NCBI RefSeq assembly: GCF_025398735.1
Contig: NZ_CP104694.1
Location: 1,823,001 to 1,887,000, forward strand
Source: Tahibacter amnicola
GTDB lineage: Bacteria > Pseudomonadota > Gammaproteobacteria > Xanthomonadales > Rhodanobacteraceae
Direction: 5' to 3'
DNA length: 64,000 nucleotides
Shown here in pieces: positions 54,594 through 64,000 of this stretch (the first letter of the stretch is position 1; each line of letters opens with the position of its first letter). The notes under the pieces were generated by a model, which saw only the letters and a program-made list of their open reading frames with translations, was not told the origin of the DNA and ran no database searches. A program made the position numbers and the translations under genes.

Positions 54594-55757
54594 ATGAGCT
54601 TCCTCGACCATCCTCGTCTGCTGCGCTGGCGGGCCCGCCTCATCCCCGAGTCGCGGGGCGTCGGCTGGCTGCCGTTCGCGAGCCTGGGCTACATGTGTTT
54701 CCTGTGGTTGCCGGCGCTGATTCCGAAGGTGGTTCCCGCCAACTGGGTCGGAGCCACCAGCCTGGCGGTGGCGCTGTTCCTGCCGTTGTATTTCCGTGCG
54801 CACTGGGCGCGGCCACGCGAGCTGATGCTGATTCTGCTGGCCATGTGGTCGCTCGGCGTCTGGCTCGAGCCGTTCAATCCGTTCTCCAACAACATGGTGA
54901 TCTTCGCCTGCGCCCTGGCACCGTGGGTGGGATCGCCGCGGCGGTCAACCGCCGTGGCGTTCGGCTTGATCCTCAGCTATTGCGCTGCCCAGCTGCTCAT
55001 CGACAGCCGCTCCCTGTTTTCGGCGGCGATCACCGTGATCGTCGGCACGGCGGTCTACGTCAGCAACTACTTCTATTGCGAGTCCAAGAACAAGCAGCGG
55101 GAACTGAGCCTGTCGCACGACGAGGTGCGCCGGCTGGCGGCCCTGGCCGAGCGCGAGCGCATTGGCCGTGACCTGCACGATCTGCTGGGCCACACCCTGT
55201 CGCTCATCGCCATCAAGACAGAACTGGCCACGCGCCTGTGGGAGCGCGACAGCCACGCGGCGCGCCAGGAAGTGCTCGAGGTCGAGCGCGTGGCGCGGGA
55301 AGCGTTGGCACAGGTCCGGCGCGCTGTCAGCGGGATCCGTGCGGCCGGCCTCGCGCCGGAGCTGGCGTCGGCGCGTTCCATGCTCGAATCCAGCGGCATC
55401 CGGTTCCAGTACGACATGGGCGAAGCCCAGTTTCCGCCGGAGGTGGAAACCTGCGTCGCACTGGCCGTGCGCGAGGCAGTGACCAATATCCAGCGCCATT
55501 CCCAGGCGTCCCAGGCCTGCGTGCGGCTGGAACGGCAGGGCGACACGGTCGTGGTGCACGTGACGGACGATGGTCGTGGCGGCGACATCGTTCCGGGCAA
55601 CGGGCTCACCGGCATGCGCGAGCGCCTGCATACCATCGGGGCGACGCTGACTGTCGATTCCTACAACGGCAGGGGCACGCATGTGCAGATGCGCGTGCCG
55701 GCACTGCCGCTTGAACGCGAGCCGGCGCGCATTGAGAACCAGGCGCGGGCTTTGTAG
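54594..55757 (+). CDS. Sensor histidine kinase, DesK-like
   Basis: The 387-residue protein has five or so transmembrane helices in residues 25-160. A HisKA_3 dimerisation domain follows, with the phosphorylated His195 in ERIGRDLHDLLGHTLSLI, and then an HATPase domain (AVREAVTNIQRHSQA N-box, then DDGRGGD and GNGLTGMRERL). The membrane sensor without a periplasmic domain is like Bacillus DesK, which senses membrane thickness and fluidity. It lies directly after the ABC exporter genes and before its response regulator. The signal here is not known. Confidence 0.93.
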   Translation: MSFLDHPRLLRWRARLIPESRGVGWLPFASLGYMCFLWLPALIPKVVPANWVGATSLAVALFLPLYFRAHWARPRELMLILLAMWSLGVWLEPFNPFSNNMVIFACALAPWVGSPRRSTAVAFGLILSYCAAQLLIDSRSLFSAAITVIVGTAVYVSNYFYCESKNKQRELSLSHDEVRRLAALAERERIGRDLHDLLGHTLSLIAIKTELATRLWERDSHAARQEVLEVERVAREALAQVRRAVSGIRAAGLAPELASARSMLESSGIRFQYDMGEAQFPPEVETCVALAVREAVTNIQRHSQASQACVRLERQGDTVVVHVTDDGRGGDIVPGNGLTGMRERLHTIGATLTVDSYNGRGTHVQMRVPALPLEREPARIENQARAL

Positions 55758-55792
55758 GCTGCGCCCCCAGACAACCAGGATGATTCCCTTCC

Positions 55793-56395
55793 ATGATCCG
55801 CGTGATGCTGGCGGAAGACCAGGCCATGGTGCGCGGCGCGCTCAGCGCCTTGCTTCGGCTGGAGCCCGATATCGATGTCGTTGCCTGCGCAGCCGATGGC
55901 CAGGAAGCCTGGCGCCTGCTGCAGGAACATCGCCCCGACGTGGTGGTGACCGACATCGAGATGCCCGGCCTGACCGGGCTTGAGCTGGCGCAGCGCATCC
56001 GCGAGCGCGAGATCGTCTGCAAGGTCATCATTGTCACCACGTTTGCGCGCCCGGGCTATCTGCGCCGCGCGCTCGAAGCCGGCGTGGTCGGCTATCTTTT
56101 GAAGGATGCGCCGGCCGAGCAACTGGCCGAGGCGCTGCGAAAAGTCCATCGCGGCGGCCGCGTGATTGATCCGCAGCTGGCCGTGGACGCCTGGAGTGAC
56201 GCCGACCCCCTCAACGATCGCGAACGCCAGGTGCTGCGCCTGGCGGGCGAGGGCCAGTCCGCGGGCGAGATCGCGGCGACGCTGCGCCTGTCGCAGGGTA
56301 CCGTGCGGAATTACCTCTCCGAGGCGATCGGCAAGCTGGGCGTCGGCAATCGCATCGAGGCCTACCGCCTGGCACGGCAGAAAGGCTGGCTATGA
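55793..56395 (+). CDS. LuxR-type response regulator, DesR-like
   Basis: The 200-residue protein has a receiver domain with acidic pocket AEDQ (residues 7-10), phospho-acceptor Asp54 in VVVTDIEMPG and Lys104 in YLLKDAP, then a LuxR/NarL helix-turn-helix (residues about 138-195: LNDRERQVLRLAGEGQSAGEIAATL). It is the partner of the adjacent kinase and probably controls the ABC exporter operon. Its stop overlaps the start of the large exported protein gene by four bases, so that gene belongs to the same unit. Confidence 0.94.
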   Translation: MIRVMLAEDQAMVRGALSALLRLEPDIDVVACAADGQEAWRLLQEHRPDVVVTDIEMPGLTGLELAQRIREREIVCKVIIVTTFARPGYLRRALEAGVVGYLLKDAPAEQLAEALRKVHRGGRVIDPQLAVDAWSDADPLNDRERQVLRLAGEGQSAGEIAATLRLSQGTVRNYLSEAIGKLGVGNRIEAYRLARQKGWL

Positions 56396-58587
56396 TCCGG
56401 GGCAGGGATGCCGGCGACAATGCGCGCAGTCGCCACTGTCTGCGCCAAGGCGTTCGCCGGGGCTGCGTCACCATCGTCCTTGCCATGACGCTCTGTGGCC
56501 CGACCTTGGCCTGTGGTCCGAGTTTCCCGGTGGAGTTGCTATCGGATCGAAAGCAGACGCTCACGCACCTGATCGACGGCACGTTCGACTACGAAGCGTC
56601 GCACCTGGTAACGCCGCCGGCGGGGCTTCCCCGCGCCAGTGTCGACGCCTATGGCTACGACCTCTCACCCTCGCGGGAAACCGTCGAGAAAAACGAACTG
56701 GGCGAAGCGTACTCCCGCGTGGAAGCGATGCGTTCGGCTGCGACGGACGCCGAGGCCTGGCAGGCGGGCGAAGGGTTGGACGAGGAGATCCGGCTGTACG
56801 CGGCCGGCGCCCGCGCTTTCCACGCCGGTGATGATGACAGCGCCCGCGCGCGTTTCGAAGCATTGCTGGCCCTGCCGCCATCGGCGCAGGCGCGACGCGG
56901 CATCTGGGCCCGCTACAACCTGGGGCGCATGGCAGTGTTTGGTGTGGGCGAGGAGGTCGAGCCGGAGTACAGCGACCGTTCCGCCGCGACGGCCATTGCT
57001 GCCTTCCAGGCCGTGCGCTCGGCGGTTGCCGGCGGAACGGCGGATCCGCTCGGACTGGCCGTGGCCAGTTTCGGCGAAGAGGCCCAGGTTGCTTTGCGCC
57101 GGAACGATCTGGCCGGCGCGGTCACGTTGTACGCGCAGCAGGCTGCGCTGGGTTCGCCCGGCGGACGGGCCTCGCTGCTGATACTGGCGCGGCGGTTGTT
57201 TGCCGATGACGCCTCGGTGGAAGTGGCGATGGCCCATCCGGTGCTCCAGAAACTCGCCGCCGCGTACTTGTATACGCGTGCCGGACTCTTCGACGAGGCC
57301 TCGGAGGTGACCGAGGCGGCGCTCGCGCGATACCTGGCGGCGGTGGAGCGGATCGATCCGGCCAGCCTTGCCGGCGTCGAGACATTTGCCGCGGCCGCTT
57401 ATCGTGCAGGACGTTTCGACCTGGCCGCGCGGCTGTCGATACGCAGCGATGCGCCGCTGGCCTGGTGGGTCCGCGCCAAGCTGGCCCTGCGGGATGGCCG
57501 GCAGGATCTTGCGGCCGAAGCGTACGCGAAGGCGGCCGCGGCGTTTCCAGCCTCCGAAGACTGGGGATCGCGGATCCATCCCGAATACGGATACCGCGAC
57601 GAGACGCTGCGCCCACAATGCCGGGTCAACGGCGAACGGGGTGTGCTGGCGTTGTCGCGTGGCCACTACGTCGAGGCGTTGCGACTGTTCCATTCCGCAG
57701 GCTCCGTGTACTGGCTGGACCTGGCACGCCTGGCCGAGCGCGTGGTCACGGTGGACGAACTCAAGCAGTTCGTCGATAGCAACGTGCCGGCACCCGCCGT
57801 CGCCATCGCGTCGCCAGCACCGCATGACGACGTCTGGTGGCTCGAACGCCATCCGGATCTCCAGCTCCGCGCATTGCTGGGCCGGCGATTGATGCGGGCG
57901 GGTCGATACGACGAGGCACCCGCCTATTTCAGCCATAACGTGAAAACGGTCGCCGACCAGTACATCGCCGCCCGGCGTGCTGCCGGCACGAGGGATCGCA
58001 TCGCCGCTGCACGGGCCCTGTTCGAGGCGGGAACGCTGTTGCGGCGACACGGGATGGAAATGCTGGGGGCCGAGCTGTCGCCAGACGCGTTCGTGTTCGG
58101 CGGGTCCTATGCCTGGGACGAGCCGGCACTGGTCGAAGGCCCGCTGGTGCAGCGCGGCGAGATGGATCGCGCCGCAGCCAGCCGCGTGATTCCCGATAGC
58201 CGATTCCACTACCGGCGCCTGGCGGCCGACCTGGCGTCGCAGGCTGCCGATCGCCTGCCGCCCCGTTCCCAGGCCTTCGCGGCGACGTTATGCACCGCCG
58301 CGCGCTGGATCGGGCACGCGGAAGGGGCCCATGAACAACGGCAGGCCTATTACCGGCGCTATCTGCGGGAAGGCGCGCTGGTCAATTTCGCCGGCAGTTT
58401 TGGTGAAACCTGCCCGGCTCCGGATTTCGATGGCGCGGCGCGGCGCCTCCGGGCCGAGCAATGGGCGGCCATCAAGCGCCAGGTCCGGTTGGCTATTCCC
58501 GTCGTGGCCTGGGGGATGCTGGCGGCCGGTGTCGCGATCCTGGTCTGGCGCTGGCAGCGGCGACGCGTGGCCCGGGATCGGCGATAA
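56392..58587 (+). CDS. Large exported protein with helical-repeat (TPR-like) body, unknown function
   Basis: This 731-residue protein has a long basic N-terminus, a hydrophobic signal (about residues 26-42) ending ACGPSFP with a possible lipid-anchor Cys, a mostly helical body of TPR-like repeats (for example the [20 protein letters not shown] segment), and a C-terminal transmembrane helix ([21 protein letters not shown]) with an Arg-rich end. No enzyme motif is seen. It overlaps the response regulator gene by four bases (ATGA), so it is translated with the two-component system and may act as an envelope partner. The start may be a few codons later. No family was recognised with confidence. 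Confidence 0.7.
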   Translation: MIRGRDAGDNARSRHCLRQGVRRGCVTIVLAMTLCGPTLACGPSFPVELLSDRKQTLTHLIDGTFDYEASHLVTPPAGLPRASVDAYGYDLSPSRETVEKNELGEAYSRVEAMRSAATDAEAWQAGEGLDEEIRLYAAGARAFHAGDDDSARARFEALLALPPSAQARRGIWARYNLGRMAVFGVGEEVEPEYSDRSAATAIAAFQAVRSAVAGGTADPLGLAVASFGEEAQVALRRNDLAGAVTLYAQQAALGSPGGRASLLILARRLFADDASVEVAMAHPVLQKLAAAYLYTRAGLFDEASEVTEAALARYLAAVERIDPASLAGVETFAAAAYRAGRFDLAARLSIRSDAPLAWWVRAKLALRDGRQDLAAEAYAKAAAAFPASEDWGSRIHPEYGYRDETLRPQCRVNGERGVLALSRGHYVEALRLFHSAGSVYWLDLARLAERVVTVDELKQFVDSNVPAPAVAIASPAPHDDVWWLERHPDLQLRALLGRRLMRAGRYDEAPAYFSHNVKTVADQYIAARRAAGTRDRIAAARALFEAGTLLRRHGMEMLGAELSPDAFVFGGSYAWDEPALVEGPLVQRGEMDRAAASRVIPDSRFHYRRLAADLASQAADRLPPRSQAFAATLCTAARWIGHAEGAHEQRQAYYRRYLREGALVNFAGSFGETCPAPDFDGAARRLRAEQWAAIKRQVRLAIPVVAWGMLAAGVAILVWRWQRRRVARDRR

Positions 58588-58616
58588 TCGCGGACCCGCC
58601 GGACCGTAAATCCGGC

Positions 58617-60825
<2,209 letters not shown>

Positions 60826-60838
60826 CACAAACCGGGCA

Positions 60839-60866
60839 AGGCGATGCGGTGCAAGCCGCATCGCCT
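60839..60866. terminator. Hairpin between tgt and the WGxW protein gene, probable two-way terminator
   Basis: AGGCGATGCGG / CCGCATCGCCT forms a perfect 11-bp stem with a TGCAAG loop between two convergent stop codons. A T-tract is missing on both sides, so it may need Rho or act by blocking convergent transcription. Confidence 0.6.
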
Positions 60867-60872
60867 GCGCCG

Positions 60873-61733
60873 TCACGGCGTTTCCGGTACCTGCAGGTTG
60901 CCGACCGGCGTGACGTGCCAGGGGCCCCAGGCGCCATTCTGGAACACGCGGAAATACACCGTGCGGCCGTCGTCCGACAGCATGTCCTGGCGCACCAGGC
61001 CCGACGGCGTGATGCCCTGGCTGAAGCTGCGGATCGCTACCAGTCCCGGAATCTGCGCCGCGACCGAAGCCGCATACCACGCGCCCCAGGTCTGGTTCTC
61101 GTAGAAGCGGAAATAGATCGTGCGGCCATCACCGGAAACGACCGTTTCCTTCAGGCGCCGGCCGATCGCGGCGTCGCGTCCTTCCTGGTCGAAGCTGCGA
61201 ATCGTGGTGACGCCGGGGATGCCCAGGCTTTCCACCGTGGAAGTGACCCACGGGCCCCACTCGTACCATTCCTCGTTGAACGTACGCGAATAGATTTCCG
61301 TGCCGTTGCTGGAAAGCGCGTATTCCTTGGGCTGGTTGAACGCGTTCGGACCGTGGCTGAAGGAGCGAATTGCGGTGACGCCGATATCACCGAGCACGTT
61401 GACCACCGGATTCGACTTCCACGCGCCCCAGCGCGGACCCTGCTGGGCCTTCTGGTGGAGCACTTCACCGTTCTCGCTCAGGGCGAAGAGCTTGGCGCGG
61501 TTGTCGGTGGCGACGTCGGCCGTGGTGATGTCGAAAGCGAGGATCGTCCCGGCGGTACCGGCAATGGCGCCGCCCGGCTGGCCGATGTTGTCGTCGCCCG
61601 CGTCGAGCAGATCCAGCGCCGGCATGCGCTGCGGTGGCGACACGACGCCATTTGCGCCCGCAGCGACTGCGGAATGCGCGCTAGCCAGGGACAGCGCGGC
61701 GACGAGACAGAAGTTCAGTGCATTCTTCAGCAT
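60873..61733 (-). CDS. Exported repeat protein with WGxW blades, unknown function
   Basis: The 286-residue protein has a signal peptide ending AVAAG. The mature part has about four repeats of some 50-60 residues. Each repeat has a pattern like SxxGxxxYxRxxxxxxWGxW followed by GIxxIRSFS; examples are RWGAWKSN, EWGPWVTS, TWGAWYAA and AWGPWHVT. Such tandem beta-blades suggest a small propeller or lectin-like fold, possibly carbohydrate binding, but no known family was identified with certainty. The ATG at 61733 begins the signal peptide. It is separated from rnfB by about 180 bases and convergent with tgt. Confidence 0.7.
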   Translation of the reverse strand: MLKNALNFCLVAALSLASAHSAVAAGANGVVSPPQRMPALDLLDAGDDNIGQPGGAIAGTAGTILAFDITTADVATDNRAKLFALSENGEVLHQKAQQGPRWGAWKSNPVVNVLGDIGVTAIRSFSHGPNAFNQPKEYALSSNGTEIYSRTFNEEWYEWGPWVTSTVESLGIPGVTTIRSFDQEGRDAAIGRRLKETVVSGDGRTIYFRFYENQTWGAWYAASVAAQIPGLVAIRSFSQGITPSGLVRQDMLSDDGRTVYFRVFQNGAWGPWHVTPVGNLQVPETP

Positions 61734-61915
61734 GGAAGTTTTCCCGTAAGCCTTGAAGCAAGGCGAAGGGGAGTACGAGATCCGGTGCAAATCCTTTCGC
61801 TCGCCGGAAAACACATTCGCGGCAACGTGCAGAAGGCCACAGTCGTCACTGTGGTAAATGCAGACCTGATTCGCCGCTGGTGCGGCGGAGTCCGGGAGAG
61901 TGCGCTTTGTGGTTC

Positions 61916-62442
61916 TCAGTGCCGCAGGGCTGGAGGTGCCGGCGGCGTGGCCTGCGCCACCAGCGGCAGCGCGATGCAGTCCACGGGGCAGGGCGGCAGG
62001 CACAGTCCGCAACCGGTGCAATTGTCCGCCAGCACCGTGTGCATGACCTGTGGCGCGCCGATGATGGCGTCGACGGGGCACGCCTGGATGCACTTGGTGC
62101 AGCCGATGCACAGCGCTTCGTCGATCAGCGCGACCACGCGCGGCGATTCCATGCCGTGCTCGGGATTGAGCGGCTTGGATTCGCGCCCGAGAAGCTGTGC
62201 GAGTTTCCGGATTCCGTCAGCGCCACCGGGGGGCACTGGTTGATATCGGCCTCGCCGGTGGCAATAGCCTCCGCGTAGGGGCGGCAGCCGGCGTAGTGGC
62301 ACTGCCGGCACTGCGTTTGTGGTAGCAGGGCATCGATGCGGTCGGCGAGCGGACGAGCGTCGGGCTCTGCGGGTGCCGGCAGCGTTCGCAGTGCGATCAC
62401 CAGCACCGCCACGATCGCCAGCAGCACGAGAACCGTGGTCAT
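61916..62442 (-). CDS. rnfB: RnfB, electron-transport complex subunit B (frameshifted in this assembly)
   Basis: RnfB carries electrons in the Rnf/Rsx membrane complex. The N-terminal helix [14 protein letters not shown] and the Fe-S domain [16 protein letters not shown]...NQCPP are read in one frame. The [15 protein letters not shown] segment and two [4Fe-4S] ferredoxin motifs ([14 protein letters not shown] and [14 protein letters not shown]) continue in another. One missing base in the six-base G run at 62228-62233 (forward strand) explains the break; restoring it gives about 175 residues. The last two clusters, Cys-rich and normal, show the gene is otherwise intact. It overlaps rnfA by four bases. 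rnfC, D, G and E are not in this window. Confidence 0.88.
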
Positions 62443-63011
62443 CGAACGGCCAGGCCGGCAAAGCCGGCGAAGGCGAGCGCCAGCAGGCCTGCCGTCAGCA
62501 ACGTGACCGGCAATCCCTTGAACGCCGCGGGTACCGCCGCCTCGGTCGTGCGATCGCGCAGTGCGGCAAGCAGCACGCACACGAGGGTGAATCCGACGCC
62601 GGTGCCGAAGCCTGCCAGCAGTGCTTCTGCGAAACCGGTTGGCGCCGTCGCCGCAAGACCGGCGCTGAGCACCGCGGCATTGGTGGCGACAAGCCAGCCG
62701 TCCGTACCGACTGCAGCGGCCAGCCGCGTGCTGCTTCCACGAAGCAGTGCGACCAGGGCGCTGACGACGGCGACGACGCTGATGAGTGCGATGGCCCGCA
62801 CGGCGACCATGGCCATGGCATCGGGCAGCGCACGCTGCAAGGCCCACATAGCGGCCGCCACGGGCGTGGCGACCACGGTCGTCAGCACGCCGATGCGCCA
62901 GGCGGCGTCGACGCGATCCTCGCTGCAAGCCCGGTCTACACCGGACAGTTGTGCGAGCACGACGTTATTGACCAGCGCCGCGCCGATGAATGTCATCCAC
63001 AGGGACTGCAT
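62439..63011 (-). CDS. rnfA: RnfA-like membrane subunit, divergent
   Basis: This 190-residue membrane protein with six predicted helices resembles RnfA/Rsx[18 protein letters not shown] near the start, [13 protein letters not shown] in the middle and [30 protein letters not shown] at the end. In typical RnfA a Cys in the GLCP loop and one in the TNCAVLG motif hold a [2Fe-2S] cluster shared with RnfE. Here these places read GVDR and TNAAVLS, so that cluster site appears lost. It overlaps rnfB by four bases (ATGA). Only the A and B subunits are visible, beside metG. Confidence 0.82.
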   Translation of the reverse strand: MQSLWMTFIGAALVNNVVLAQLSGVDRACSEDRVDAAWRIGVLTTVVATPVAAAMWALQRALPDAMAMVAVRAIALISVVAVVSALVALLRGSSTRLAAAVGTDGWLVATNAAVLSAGLAATAPTGFAEALLAGFGTGVGFTLVCVLLAALRDRTTEAAVPAAFKGLPVTLLTAGLLALAFAGFAGLAVR

Positions 63012-63033
63012 CGCACGCGGCGCCGCTGAGGGC

Positions 63034-64000
63034 TTACTTCACCGGCATGCCGGCGGTGGCACCGGCGTCGACGTCGAGCAGGTGCAGGTCGCCGCCGCCG
63101 CTGCCGGCGGACAGGATCATTCCTTCGGAGATACCGAAACGCATCTTCCGCGGCGCGAGATTGGCGATGAACACCACGTTGCGGCCGACCAGCTTTTCCG
63201 GCTCCTGGTAGGCCGCACGGATTCCCGAGAAGATCTGGCGCTTGCCCAGATCACCGGCATCCAGCTCGAAGCGCAGCAGTTTGTCCGAGCCGTCGACGAA
63301 TTCGCACACGAGCACCTTGCCGATGCGCAGGTCGAGTCTGGCGAAATCCTCAATGCCGATGTTCGGCAGTGCGGCGCTGTCATTCGCCGCAGCGGGCGCG
63401 GGCGCGGCGACAGCTTTGGCAGGCGGCGCGGCGGCAGCGGTTTCCGGGGCGGATTTGAGATCTTCTTTGCTGGCTTCGGTCATGGCGGTGATCTGTGCAG
63501 GGTCGATGCGCGTCATCAACGGCTGGAATTCGCGCACGGTGTGGTCGAGAAGCGGATGCTCGATGTCGTCCCAGCGATGCACGGGGGCGACGAGGAAATC
63601 TTCGGCGCGGACGCAGGTCTGCGGCAGGATCGGCCGCAGGCAGGCCGCGAGCACGCGGAACAGGTTCAGGCCCTGGGTGCACACGGCGAGCAGTTCGGCC
63701 TCGGCGCCTTCCTGCTTGGCGATAACCCAGGGCTTCTTGTCGTCGATGTAGCGGTTGGCTTCGTCGGCGAGCGCCATGGTCTGGCGTACCGCGCGGCTGA
63801 ATTCGCCTTCGGCGTAGGATGCAGCCACTTCGCGCGCACCGGCGACGAATCGCCCGTACATGGTCGGATGGGGCAATGCGGCCGCGAGGCGGCCGCCGAA
63901 GCGCTTGGTGACGAAGCCGGCGCAGCGGCTGGCGATATTGACGAACTTGCCGACCAGGTCCGAGTTCACGCGCGCGACGAAATCGTCGAGATTCAGGTCG
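63034..64000 (-). CDS. metG: Methionyl-tRNA synthetase, C-terminal part (cut by window edge)
   Basis: The frame enters at the window end without a start codon and runs to the stop at 63034, about 322 residues. It shows the end of the class I core/anticodon helical domain (NSDLVGKFVNIASRCAGFVTK, ANRYIDDKKPWVIAK). An Ala/Pro-rich linker (about 63370-63440) follows. Last comes the C-terminal EMAP/Trbp-like tRNA-binding and dimerisation domain (FARLDLRIGKVL, LVGRNVVFIANLAPRKMRFGISEGMIL). MetRS charges initiator and elongator tRNA-Met. The catalytic HIGH and KMSKS regions lie outside the window. The end is normal for the long gammaproteobacterial form. Confidence 0.96.
   Translation of the reverse strand, partial: DLNLDDFVARVNSDLVGKFVNIASRCAGFVTKRFGGRLAAALPHPTMYGRFVAGAREVAASYAEGEFSRAVRQTMALADEANRYIDDKKPWVIAKQEGAEAELLAVCTQGLNLFRVLAACLRPILPQTCVRAEDFLVAPVHRWDDIEHPLLDHTVREFQPLMTRIDPAQITAMTEASKEDLKSAPETAAAAPPAKAVAAPAPAAANDSAALPNIGIEDFARLDLRIGKVLVCEFVDGSDKLLRFELDAGDLGKRQIFSGIRAAYQEPEKLVGRNVVFIANLAPRKMRFGISEGMILSAGSGGGDLHLLDVDAGATAGMPVK

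Overview
The window is high-GC chromosomal DNA from a gammaproteobacterium, most likely of the order Lysobacterales (Xanthomonadales) and perhaps Rhodanobacteraceae-like. The order call is an inference. It rests on the order thrS-infC-rpmI-rplT-pheS-pheT-ihfA-merR, SodB/Grx4/PurEK of gammaproteobacterial type, two large TonB-dependent receptors, many secreted peptidases, and an RnfAB pair beside metG. No phage, IS element, CRISPR array or plasmid gene was found. Three tRNAs are present (Asn-GTT, Val-GAC, Pro-GGG).

Layout. 1-8 kb holds housekeeping and small-molecule genes: a DUF1631 protein (cut by the window edge), Trm112-like protein, purE-purK, sodB, a CGFS glutaredoxin, an SDR, a MarC membrane protein, and a two-domain OlsF-like acyltransferase. 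8-22 kb holds an Oar-like TonB receptor, ppnN, tRNA-Asn, an orphan pseudopilin, uvrB, an MBOAT/SGNH acyl-transfer pair, tRNA-Val and a second TonB receptor. 21.6-29.5 kb is the translation operon. It appears to have its own promoter, a short leader ORF and terminator before thrS, an AUC start codon on infC, a structured infC-rpmI spacer, and a terminator-like attenuator just before pheS. 30-33 kb holds an AraC regulator, a small exported protein and proline iminopeptidase.

33-41 kb is a signalling island. It contains a membrane-anchored winged-helix/beta-propeller regulator, an ECF sigma factor of the phospho-activated type (a Thr sits where the usual acidic sigma-2.2 motif would be), and two tandem Ser/Thr kinases with TPR-like sensor halves. 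41.8-50 kb encodes secreted proteolysis: a small exported protein overlapping a PA-domain zinc protease, then two tandem M9 collagenases. 50-58.6 kb holds a P-loop ATPase of unknown role, an atypical class III aminotransferase, and an ABC exporter with a DesK/DesR-like two-component system and a large exported protein. 58.6-64 kb holds queA-tgt (queuosine), an exported WGxW-repeat protein, rnfB-rnfA and the 3' part of metG.

Three conserved genes (purE, uvrB, rnfB) are each broken by one missing base in a G/C homopolymer. The shared error type points to assembly or sequencing indels rather than real inactivation.
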